A stretch of 6,687 nucleotides of DNA from NCBI GenBank assembly GCA_937915885.1, contig CALGGP010000069.1, positions 1 through 6,687 on the forward strand, read 5' to 3'. The notes below the pieces were generated by a model. The model was not told the DNA's origin. It saw only the letters and a program-made list of their open reading frames with translations, and did not search any database. A program made the translations under genes and the position numbers. Shown piece after piece: positions 1 to 6,673 of this stretch. This DNA comes from an uncultured Selenomonadales bacterium. Lineage in GTDB: Bacteria > Bacillota > Negativicutes > Selenomonadales > Selenomonadaceae. Each line of letters opens with the position of its first letter. Within the stretch, counting starts at the first letter, position 1.

Positions 1-474
1 GTCGACGACACGGGCGAATGCTGCCGATGTTGGCGTCGACGACACGGGCGAATGCTGCCGATGTTGGCGTCGACGACACGGGCGAATGCCGCCGATGTTG
101 AGCGCCGACGGCACGGGTGAATGCTGCCGATGTTGAGCGCCGACGGCACGGGTGAATGCTGCCGATGTTGAGCGCCGTCGATGCGGACGAAAGCTGCCGA
201 TGTTGGCGCCGACGGCACGGGTGAATACTGCCGATGTGGACGCCGACGGAACGGGTGAATGCTGCCGATGTTGAACGCAGACGATGCGGACGAAAGCTAC
301 CGATGTTGGCGCAGACGGCACGGGTGAATGCCGCCGACGTTGGCGCCGCCAGCACGGGCGAACGCTACCGATGTGGGCGGCTGCCGCAGTTCGAGTGGGG
401 GCGCCGACGGCACGGGTGGGAACCACGGACTCCGTTGGGCGCCGACCTCGACGGGCGGGAGTGCCGTCGGCGCC
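1..474. repeat. Degenerate 34/35-bp tandem repeat array (minisatellite), continuing off the left edge
   Basis: Eleven contiguous units are readable at 1-34, 35-68, 69-103, 104-138, 139-173, 174-207, 208-241, 242-276, 277-310, 311-344 and 345-378. Three degraded units follow (379-402, 403-440, 441-474). Each unit starts with a gccgacggcacggg-like half and ends with ctgccgatgttg(a)gc. Units 1 and 2 are identical, as are units 4 and 5, which implies recent local duplication. Units 6 and 9 are a distinct variant with gatgcggacgaaagct in place of ggcacgggtgaatgct, giving an A-A-B pattern with a period of about 103 bp. No unique spacers separate the units, so it is not a CRISPR array. Unit lengths are not multiples of three, alternate between 34 and 35, and place stop codons in frame, so it is unlikely to encode a repeat protein. 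No gene is seen in this stretch. The function is unknown; a structural DNA or RNA element, a protein-binding array or neutral satellite are all possible. Confidence 0.93.
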
Positions 475-476
475 CC
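398..476. repeat. 16-bp perfect inverted repeat at the array boundary
   Basis: Bases 398-413 (ggggcgccgacggcac) are the exact reverse complement of 461-476, with 47 bases between. The left arm is the start of an array unit (403 onward) plus flanking G residues; the right arm lies in the last recognisable unit. The array thus ends in an inverted half-unit. It could form a GC-rich hairpin about 25 nt beyond the stop codon of the c-di-GMP gene, but neither strand has a T-run after the stem, so it is not a classical intrinsic terminator. It may still stall polymerase or protect a 3' end; that is inference. Confidence 0.7.
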
Positions 477-501
477 TAAATCCGTCAATCCGCCGCCCCT
501 G

Positions 502-3500
502 TCATTTAAAATTCTTCGCCATGAACGCGTCGAACGGCAACGGTCTCGAATATAAAAATCCTTGAATCGTGTCCACCGGATATTGCCGCACGATGTCTCG
601 CATCTCTACCGTCTCGATGCCCTCCGCGCACACGTTCGACCCGTATATCGCCGCCAACTCCGATATCCTCTGCAGCGCCTGCCGATCCTGCTCGCTCTTA
701 TCGATGTCCTTTATAAATTCCCGATCGATTTTTACGACGTTTGCCGGCAACCGCTTCAATATGTCTATCGACGCAAACCCCGTCCCGAAGTCGTCTATCG
801 CAAACGCGATCCCGCGCTCCTTCAACGACGCTATCACCGCTATCAATTTATTCATGTCAAGCAGCCGACACCCCTCGGTGATCTCCAAACACAAATTCTT
901 CGTCGGGAATTTCAATTCGTCGATGATCCTCAACAGCATATCGCTGAAATCTTCCTTTTCGAGCTGCACATACGACAAGTTGACGTGCATCAGCACATCC
1001 GGATATCGTTTCAAAAACCGAACGCCGTCCTTCATCGCCTGACGTAAAATCCATTCGCCCAGCTCGGGGAAAATCGCATCTTCCTCCAAAATCGGCACGA
1101 ATTGATACGGCGGCACCTCTCCATACGGATCGCCCCGCCATCTTAAGAGAGCCTCCATCGCCTTCAACCGCTCCGTGTGCGTGTCGACGATCGGCTGATA
1201 GCACAGATAAAATCCCTTGCAACCGTCGATGACACTGTCGCGGATCACGTTGACTTTTTCCAGCGCCCGACGATTGTCTTCATTCATGCTCAATTGGAAC
1301 GTCGCAATGTCGCCGTGCCTCTGATCCTTCGACTCGTTGTAGGCGTAATTCAAGCACGAGTACACCGTCTTCTCACTCACCCGGAAGTGATCAAGTTTAA
1401 TCAGCCCGCCGTTTATTATCAAATTATGTCGGACGGCGTCAACGTAAAATCCGCTCCGCAATCGATACTGCAACTTATGATAAAGGTCGACGACCGCCGC
1501 CTCCGTCGAGTCGCGTATGATGATCGTGTACTTCGTGCCGTCCATTCGATACACCACGCCGCCGCTCTCCGCAAAAAATTCTTTGAGCATGCGTCCGAAC
1601 TCCTGAAGGACGTGATTGCCGTGATTGTAGCCGCGCATGTCGTTGATGTTCGTAAATTTGTCGATGCCGATCAACATGATCACGCATTCTTTGTCCTCGC
1701 TCATCAGCTCCGACAAATCTTGGAAGAATCCGTACTGATTGCGCAAGCCCGTCACCGGATCCATGTGCGACAGAATGTCGTGATCCTGCATCACGCCGCC
1801 GATGAAGTCGGGTCGCCCGTTCTCGTCGGGGATCACAAACCCCTTCGTCGTCGTCAGAGTGTAGCCGCCTTCCTTCGTCCGTATCCGATATTGTATCTCG
1901 TAATACGGCAACGTCCCCTCGAGCAGCGCCGCCTTGCACTCCAAATATCGATTGCGATCATCTTTGTGGATCAGCGCAAGCCAATCGAACTCGTTGTTAT
2001 CAACGTACTCGCCCGGCAGATCAAACACCTCAACCGCCGTCGGCGACCAACGCCGCACGTCGAGCTTCATATCCTGCAGAATTATATAATTGCCGTCGCC
2101 GATGATCGAAAAGCCCTCGAACAGACAGTCGAGCAGATTTTTTCGACCGCGACTGATCAGTTGCGTGATCACTTTGTCCTCGGCGATCGAGCGCGGCTTT
2201 TCTCTCATGTGCGCGCCCTGATTGAGCCGCTCCTTCTGCATCACGTCAAGCACGAACACGTAAAACGAATCGCCGTCGTCCGCCGACGTCACCAGCCGCC
2301 CGTAATTTTCGAGCATTCGCGTCGTGCCCTTCGCCGTTTTGATGTGGAACTGCAGATAATCAAAGTCATTCGACAGCGCCAACTGCCTCTTTATTGTTGT
2401 CTGAACTTCGTCCCAATCCTCGTCGGCGACGCAACCCTTGAAACTGTTGCCCGTAAAATTTCTCAGCTCCTCGAGCGACTCGCACTCGTAAAGCCGCAGC
2501 AATTGATTGTTGGCGTAGAGAATTTCATACGGCGCCTTCGCCCGATATACCAAAAAGCCGCCGGGCATGCCCTCCGACAATTGCGCCAGACTGAATCCGA
2601 GTTGCGCCCGATTGTTATTTTCCATGTCGGGCTGGAATCGACGGAAATGCGCGCGCCCGTTCATCTTGACGGCGTAAAGCGCCATGTCCGCATTCTGATA
2701 CAAATCCTGATACTCGACGCCGTGATTGGGATACATCGCGTAGCCGATCGACATCGTGTAGGTGATCTGATGCCCGTGATATTCGAGCGTCTTGATCGAA
2801 TCGCTGAACTCCTTCAGAATCGCGTCGACCTTTACCGCGCTGATGTCCTTCAACAACGACAGAAATTCGTCGCCGCCAATCCGCGCGACCAACCCATGCG
2901 AACTGAACGCCGCCTTCATTCTCGATGCCGCATCTTTTAAAATCCGATCGCCGCACTCATGCCCGAACCGATCATTGATCTGCTTAAAGTTGTCGAGGTC
3001 GAGCAGAATCAGCGCCGACCGCCGCCCTTCGGAGTTGGCGAGATATTTTCTGATCAGCACGACCGCCGTCCCGCGATTGTACAATCCCGTCAACGCGTCG
3101 CGCTCGATCAGCTCGATCATGTTTTCGTTCTTCCGACGGTAAAGATCGATGTCGAAGGACAGGAAAAACACATGAATGTTGGAGCCTTCGCTCGACTCGC
3201 GCACCTGATACGCCGTATGCAGATAGCGCGGGTGCTCGGTGTCCTCGTCGGGGCGACGGAGAAATTCCATCTCGCCGCCGACTTTGCCGACGCGATAATC
3301 CGCCAACAGCCGATTGCGATCGAAAAACGTATCGACGTCTTCATGCTTCTCCTCGACGACGGTGTTGACAATCATATCGCGGATCGTCTCGTCGTAGGAG
3401 CGCGGCTTGCCGTCGGGCGCGCTGACGATCCCTTGACGCCCGAGATGAATGTATAAAATTTTATTGTCGGTGAGACTTGCCTCGATATACAACGAGTTCT

Positions 3501-5226
3501 GAAGAAACTGCTCGAACGACCCGTAGCCGAGCGTCGTGGTGAACGCGTGACTTGCCAACAGTAAGAACACGGGATTGCCGGGCATGTCGTAATACTCGGC
3601 GCCCATGCGATCGATCTCCGGCAGCCGACGCATGCGCTCCGCATCGATCCCGCGCGCGCAACACACGAAGTATTTTTGTTTGTCGAACACGATCGGAATG
3701 ATCATGTACATCTGCCAACTGTAATTGCCGAAGCCGTCCCGCGTGCGGAAATAATCCGTGACGTGGTTGCCGCCGACCTCCCACAATCGATGGTCGAGCG
3801 TGCGCGTGTCAAAGAAGTCGATGAACTTTTGACGATCCTCGGCGTAAATATTTCGGAGCGCAAAATTTTTGATCGATCGGTTGCCGTCGCCGATCACGAA
3901 ACTCTCACGGTACCGCGCGGAATTTAAATAGACGTTCTCGACTTCGGCGCCGTCGCCGCTCAACAGGTCGACGCGGCTGTAAAGAGTGTAGAGGAAGCGC
4001 AGGATCGTCTCCTTTTTCTGCTCGCGCTCGCGATTTTTATTGGCGCCGACGTGCTCGACCACCGCCAAAATCGCCGTCGTATTCGTCTTCGGATTGAACG
4101 CGATCCGACGGAGCCGAATATTGCTGAAGCCGTCGCTCGTCACAAAATCTTGCACGCGCTCTTCGTCGTTGCGAATCACCTGTTGAGCGTTGTTGTTAAG
4201 TCGGACGGCAAAAGGCAACGACCGATTGTTAAAAACTTCCTCGGGGCTCGAGCCGAGCGCGCTGAAGGCGTTGCGAAAACTCTCATTGAACATGATGAAA
4301 TTGAATTTCGCGCCGTCGAACTCGATGATTGCCAGCGGCATGCGATTTAACAGTCCGATATCGACTTCGTCAAGCGCAATCGTCTGCATCGGCGTTTGCG
4401 ACAACAAATTGACTCGCCCGATCGAATTGTAATATCGGCGCGTCTCCTCGTCCTCGGGGCGGCGCGTCAAATGTCGCGTCTGCTCGAGCGGCACCGGCTC
4501 GCCGAAATAAAATCCCTGCGCCTTTTCGCAATTGACTTGACGGAGGAAATTGACGACCGCCTCATCGGCGACGCCGACCATCAGCGTCCGCAATCCCATC
4601 TCCTTGATCATGTTCATGATATTTTTCAACAGGATTTGCGAATAGGCGTCGGAGTGGAAATTGCGGAGGAACTGAATATCGATCTTCAGCAGGTCGGGTC
4701 GAAACGCCTCGAGCACATTCAACGGCGATTGTTGACGCGCAAAATTATCGATCCAAATCTCAAATCCCATGTCGCGGAATTTTTGAAGCGCGTCAATGAC
4801 GATCTCCTTTCGAGCGCCGCACAGCGCCGACTCTTTGATCTCGACGTTGAGACTTCCGCGCGGGATTTTATATTTTTCGAGCAGACCGGCGACGAGCGAC
4901 GGCATATCCGCCAACTCGAAATCGAGCTCCGAAAGATTGATCGAGACCGGCACGGTCAACACGTGGCGATCGAGCCCGTAGCGAATCCCTTGACAGACGT
5001 TGTCGATCATAAAGGCGTCGAGCTTATGAATGAGCCGCGCCTCCTCGAGCCGCGCGATAAATTTTGACGGCGGGAGCAATCCGTTCGGCGGGTCGAGCCA
5101 ATGAGTGAGCGCCTCGTAGCCGCACAGCCGCCCGCTTGCCACGTGCACGATCGGCTGATAGTAAACTTTGAATCGTCCGAGCATCAAAATCTCGTCGAAT
5201 TTGTTGATTGGAAAATTTGACGACAT
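502..5226 (-). CDS. Giant four-module c-di-GMP turnover protein: EAL(degenerate)-PAS-like-GGDEF-PAS-PAS-GGDEF(degenerate)-EAL
   Basis: This 1574-residue protein has no visible signal peptide or membrane segment, so it is predicted cytosolic. It contains two sets of c-di-GMP domains. EAL-1 (about 15-250) has EAL at 38-40, N97, E129, D160, K181 and Q237, but DDF is DNF (N161) and the AEGVE motif is VGVAD, so it is probably catalytically dead. PAS-like regions follow at about 290-395, 410-530 and 570-697. GGDEF-1 (about 700-866) has a DALTGLYNR start, D743/D745 and an intact GGDEF at 784-788; the usual RxxD inhibitory site is SSHG. PAS domains lie at about 875-1000 and 1030-1150. GGDEF-2 (about 1151-1312) reads DGTKY at 1229-1233, so it is degenerate. 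EAL-2 (about 1325-1570) keeps E1358, N1416, E1448, D1478/D1479, K1499, E1535, E1538 and Q1555, as expected of an active phosphodiesterase. From family knowledge, GGDEF makes c-di-GMP from two GTP and EAL hydrolyses it to pGpG. The sensed signals are unknown. The ATG start is supported by GAGG 8 nt upstream. The gene lies downstream of a ligase gene on the same strand. Confidence 0.95.
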   Translation of the reverse strand: MSSNFPINKFDEILMLGRFKVYYQPIVHVASGRLCGYEALTHWLDPPNGLLPPSKFIARLEEARLIHKLDAFMIDNVCQGIRYGLDRHVLTVPVSINLSELDFELADMPSLVAGLLEKYKIPRGSLNVEIKESALCGARKEIVIDALQKFRDMGFEIWIDNFARQQSPLNVLEAFRPDLLKIDIQFLRNFHSDAYSQILLKNIMNMIKEMGLRTLMVGVADEAVVNFLRQVNCEKAQGFYFGEPVPLEQTRHLTRRPEDEETRRYYNSIGRVNLLSQTPMQTIALDEVDIGLLNRMPLAIIEFDGAKFNFIMFNESFRNAFSALGSSPEEVFNNRSLPFAVRLNNNAQQVIRNDEERVQDFVTSDGFSNIRLRRIAFNPKTNTTAILAVVEHVGANKNREREQKKETILRFLYTLYSRVDLLSGDGAEVENVYLNSARYRESFVIGDGNRSIKNFALRNIYAEDRQKFIDFFDTRTLDHRLWEVGGNHVTDYFRTRDGFGNYSWQMYMIIPIVFDKQKYFVCCARGIDAERMRRLPEIDRMGAEYYDMPGNPVFLLLASHAFTTTLGYGSFEQFLQNSLYIEASLTDNKILYIHLGRQGIVSAPDGKPRSYDETIRDMIVNTVVEEKHEDVDTFFDRNRLLADYRVGKVGGEMEFLRRPDEDTEHPRYLHTAYQVRESSEGSNIHVFFLSFDIDLYRRKNENMIELIERDALTGLYNRGTAVVLIRKYLANSEGRRSALILLDLDNFKQINDRFGHECGDRILKDAASRMKAAFSSHGLVARIGGDEFLSLLKDISAVKVDAILKEFSDSIKTLEYHGHQITYTMSIGYAMYPNHGVEYQDLYQNADMALYAVKMNGRAHFRRFQPDMENNNRAQLGFSLAQLSEGMPGGFLVYRAKAPYEILYANNQLLRLYECESLEELRNFTGNSFKGCVADEDWDEVQTTIKRQLALSNDFDYLQFHIKTAKGTTRMLENYGRLVTSADDGDSFYVFVLDVMQKERLNQGAHMREKPRSIAEDKVITQLISRGRKNLLDCLFEGFSIIGDGNYIILQDMKLDVRRWSPTAVEVFDLPGEYVDNNEFDWLALIHKDDRNRYLECKAALLEGTLPYYEIQYRIRTKEGGYTLTTTKGFVIPDENGRPDFIGGVMQDHDILSHMDPVTGLRNQYGFFQDLSELMSEDKECVIMLIGIDKFTNINDMRGYNHGNHVLQEFGRMLKEFFAESGGVVYRMDGTKYTIIIRDSTEAAVVDLYHKLQYRLRSGFYVDAVRHNLIINGGLIKLDHFRVSEKTVYSCLNYAYNESKDQRHGDIATFQLSMNEDNRRALEKVNVIRDSVIDGCKGFYLCYQPIVDTHTERLKAMEALLRWRGDPYGEVPPYQFVPILEEDAIFPELGEWILRQAMKDGVRFLKRYPDVLMHVNLSYVQLEKEDFSDMLLRIIDELKFPTKNLCLEITEGCRLLDMNKLIAVIASLKERGIAFAIDDFGTGFASIDILKRLPANVVKIDREFIKDIDKSEQDRQALQRISELAAIYGSNVCAEGIETVEMRDIVRQYPVDTIQGFLYSRPLPFDAFMAKNFK

Positions 5227-5234
5227 TGAATCAT

Positions 5235-5238
5235 CCTC
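5235..5238 (-). promoter_or_regulatory. Ribosome binding site of the c-di-GMP gene
   Basis: The minus strand reads GAGG within ACGAGGATGATTCA, followed after 8 nt by the ATG at 5226. This is good Shine-Dalgarno spacing and supports the chosen start over internal Met codons. Confidence 0.8.
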
Positions 5239-5265
5239 GTTTACATCGTTTTAAAAATCGGTGTG

Positions 5266-5437
5266 TTAATTGTACTCGTCGACGGCAGAAAAATCAACGC
5301 CGCGCAAGCACAATCCGAACACAAACCAATAGACGCGCATGGCGCTGTAGCTCGCATAGGTGTAATCGGTGAGGCTGTAGAGTAAAAAGCCCGCCGTCGA
5401 AAAGAAAATCATCGCGGCGTAGTGGTTTGACCGTCGG
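5266..5437 (-). pseudogene. Duplicated 3'-terminal fragment of the O-antigen-ligase-family gene
   Basis: This stretch repeats the last part of the neighbouring ligase gene at an offset of exactly 155 bp. Because 155 is not a multiple of three, the ligase gene reads out of frame here and stops at 5411-5409. In its own frame the fragment encodes the last two membrane segments without any amino-acid change over the shared part. It ends GVDFSAVDEYN with TAA at 5268-5266, which looks like the native C-terminus. An ATG at 5412-5410 overlaps the ligase stop as ATGA, so a 48-residue peptide (5412-5266) starting MIFFSTAG could be made by termination-reinitiation. No strong Shine-Dalgarno sequence precedes that ATG. 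The most economical call is a gene remnant; a translated small membrane peptide or an assembly artefact are alternatives. Confidence 0.7.
5269..5297 (-). promoter_or_regulatory. Candidate sigma-70-type promoter for the c-di-GMP gene
   Basis: On the minus strand TTGATT (5297-5292, four of six matches to TTGACA) is followed by a 17-bp spacer and TACAAT (5274-5269, five of six matches to TATAAT). The predicted start would be near 5262, giving a leader of roughly 35 nt before the ATG at 5226. The -35 element lies inside the duplicated ligase 3' end, and the -10 element overlaps the last codons before the remnant's TAA stop. Box matches and spacing are seen directly; activity is inferred. Confidence 0.45.
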
Positions 5438-5592
5438 CGGCAGAAAAATCAACGCCGCGCAAACACAATCCGAACACAAACCAATAGACGCGCATGGCGC
5501 TGTAGCTCGCATAAGTGTAATCGGTGAGGCTGTATAACAAAAAGCCCGCCGTCGAGAAAAATATCATCGCAGCGTAATGATTTGACCGTCGG
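5283..5592. repeat. 155-bp imperfect tandem duplication (5283-5437 and 5438-5592)
   Basis: The two copies align without gaps at a 155-bp offset, from cggcagaaaaatcaacgc to gaccgtcgg, with 11 mismatches (144/155 identical). The copy boundary contains related short sequences (ccgtcggcgg at the junction, gtcgacgg at the outer edge), consistent with a microhomology-mediated join. The right copy (5438-5592) is in frame within the ligase gene; the left copy is the remnant. Confidence 0.95.
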
Positions 5593-6593
5593 CGCCACGA
5601 CCAACGCAAAATATATCCGAACATCGCGCAGTAGATCGACAGCCCGATCAAGCCCGTCTCCGCCCACAACTGCAGGTAGGTGTTATGAGCGTGGCTCTGC
5701 CAACGTTCGCGCGCCTCGGGTCTGATGTATTCGGTTTGATATTTTTGCTCGAAATTGCCGAAGCCGACGCCGAGGATCGGATTGTCGGAGATCATGTCGA
5801 AGGCGCTCTGCCAGATTAAAAAGCGTTCGCTGACCGATTGTTCCGCGTCGAAATTTTTGACGGTCTCGATCCGATCGACCGCCTCGGGATAAAAATTGAC
5901 GAACAGCGCCGTTGACACGATGAAGATCATCGCGATCGATGCAAGTTTTTTGAGATCGCGGACGAAGAAGGCGATCATCGTCGGCAAAATGATCATCATC
6001 GCCAATAAAGCGCCGCGCGTCTTCAACAGGACGAACGCTCCGAGCGAGATCATGAAAAACGTCCAACACAAAATTTTTATCGGGCGACGCTCCGCGCGGA
6101 GTGCGACGATCAAATAAATCGGCAACAGCACGATGTAGAGGATCGCGCTCTGCATGAAGGCGCCGCGCAAAAACGTCACGGGGCGGTCGCTGCCGTAATA
6201 CAGTTGCACTTCGATCACGAGATCGTTGAGCGCCAGCGAGATCGCCAGCACGAGCAGAATCCAATCCAATTGCCGTTCGCGGTCGATGAACAATCCGATC
6301 GGAATGAACAACAGCATATTGTAACTGAAATACAGCCAATAGGTGGAGCTGTCGGAGGTCGAAGGCACATGCCCCGAGTAAAACGACGCGACGACGATCC
6401 AGCCGACGAAGCCGAGCATCAAAAACAAAAATTGTCGGCGACGGCGAATCAGCTCGAGCACGCGTTGATCGACGAACAGCATGACGGTCGAGATAAAAAA
6501 AATGATCCGCGTCGAGTTTCGACAGAGCGGTTCGGAAATGCCGGAGGCAAGCGCCAAAATCAGAAACAGCACGAAAATAAATTTGTTGAGCAC
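5409..6593 (-). CDS. O-antigen ligase/polymerase family (Wzy_C) integral membrane protein
   Basis: A protein of about 394 residues with roughly 12 hydrophobic segments (near 5-19, 30-41, 55-72, 85-103, 109-127, 146-165, 174-190, 195-211, 217-235, 312-331, 340-359 and 367-380). A long hydrophilic loop lies at about 236-311, probably outside the membrane. The loop and its ends carry the family signature: RFLIW at 257-261, PILGVGFGNF around 272-281, HAHNTYLQLW at 301-310 and ETGLIG at 312-317; KTRGALL around R193 matches the conserved Arg of this superfamily. Members join or polymerise undecaprenyl-linked glycans on the periplasmic side (WaaL, Wzy and protein O-glycosyltransferases). Sequence alone does not decide which, so no symbol is given. 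The GTG start at 6593 is chosen because GGAGG lies 6 nt upstream; a TTG at 6653 would add 20 residues encoded by a 7-bp repeat and has no such support. The last codons come from the 155-bp duplication, giving a tail of DGQTTTPR instead of DEYN. Confidence 0.88.
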   Translation of the reverse strand: MLNKFIFVLFLILALASGISEPLCRNSTRIIFFISTVMLFVDQRVLELIRRRRQFLFLMLGFVGWIVVASFYSGHVPSTSDSSTYWLYFSYNMLLFIPIGLFIDRERQLDWILLVLAISLALNDLVIEVQLYYGSDRPVTFLRGAFMQSAILYIVLLPIYLIVALRAERRPIKILCWTFFMISLGAFVLLKTRGALLAMMIILPTMIAFFVRDLKKLASIAMIFIVSTALFVNFYPEAVDRIETVKNFDAEQSVSERFLIWQSAFDMISDNPILGVGFGNFEQKYQTEYIRPEARERWQSHAHNTYLQLWAETGLIGLSIYCAMFGYILRWSWRRRSNHYAAMIFFSTAGFLLYSLTDYTYASYSAMRVYWFVFGLCLRGVDFSAADGQTTTPR

Positions 6594-6599
6594 GGTCAG

Positions 6600-6604
6600 C
6601 CTCC
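6600..6604 (-). promoter_or_regulatory. Ribosome binding site that sets the GTG start of the ligase gene
   Basis: The minus strand reads TTTTTTGGAGGCTGACCGTG. GGAGG (6604-6600) sits 6 nt before the GTG at 6593, which encodes the first residue of VLNKFIF just before the first membrane segment. This is the best initiation signal in the region. Confidence 0.85.
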
Positions 6605-6616
6605 AAAAAAGCAATG

Positions 6617-6637
6617 CGTAATTCGTAATTCGTAATT
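6617..6637. repeat. Three-copy 7-bp tandem repeat (cgtaatt)
   Basis: cgtaatt occurs three times in direct tandem (6617-6623, 6624-6630, 6631-6637), followed by ggg. It lies in the leader just upstream of the ligase Shine-Dalgarno sequence. Short heptamer repeats of this kind are often dispersed intergenic elements in bacterial genomes; only one locus is visible here. Confidence 0.85.
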
Positions 6638-6673
6638 GGGTGCGACGGGGCAACGGAAAAAAATTTTTTCATT

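Noticed and set aside
1..378. CRISPR array
   Set aside because: Units are contiguous with no unique spacers, and both halves of each unit are repeated; no cas gene is present.
234..479. Small plus-strand coding regions inside the repeat array
   Set aside because: They are openings created by a GC-rich repeat. Unit lengths of 34 and 35 shift the frame, and there is no ribosome binding site or conserved peptide period.
398..501. Intrinsic terminator for the c-di-GMP gene
   Set aside because: The stem has a 47-base loop and no following T-run on either strand, so it was listed only as an inverted repeat.
1177..2940. Long plus-strand open frame (587 codons) opposite the c-di-GMP gene
   Set aside because: It is antisense to strongly conserved PAS, GGDEF and EAL coding sequence, has no recognisable domain, and is of the kind that arises opposite GC-rich codons.
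5294..5667. Two 72-codon minus-strand frames with nearly identical C-termini
   Set aside because: They are out-of-frame readings of the 155-bp duplication. The similarity comes from the DNA repeat, and the silent-change pattern belongs to a different frame.
6594..6653. TTG start giving a 414-residue ligase
   Set aside because: The extra 20 residues come from the heptamer repeat and the Shine-Dalgarno region itself. The GTG at 6593 has GGAGG at ideal spacing.
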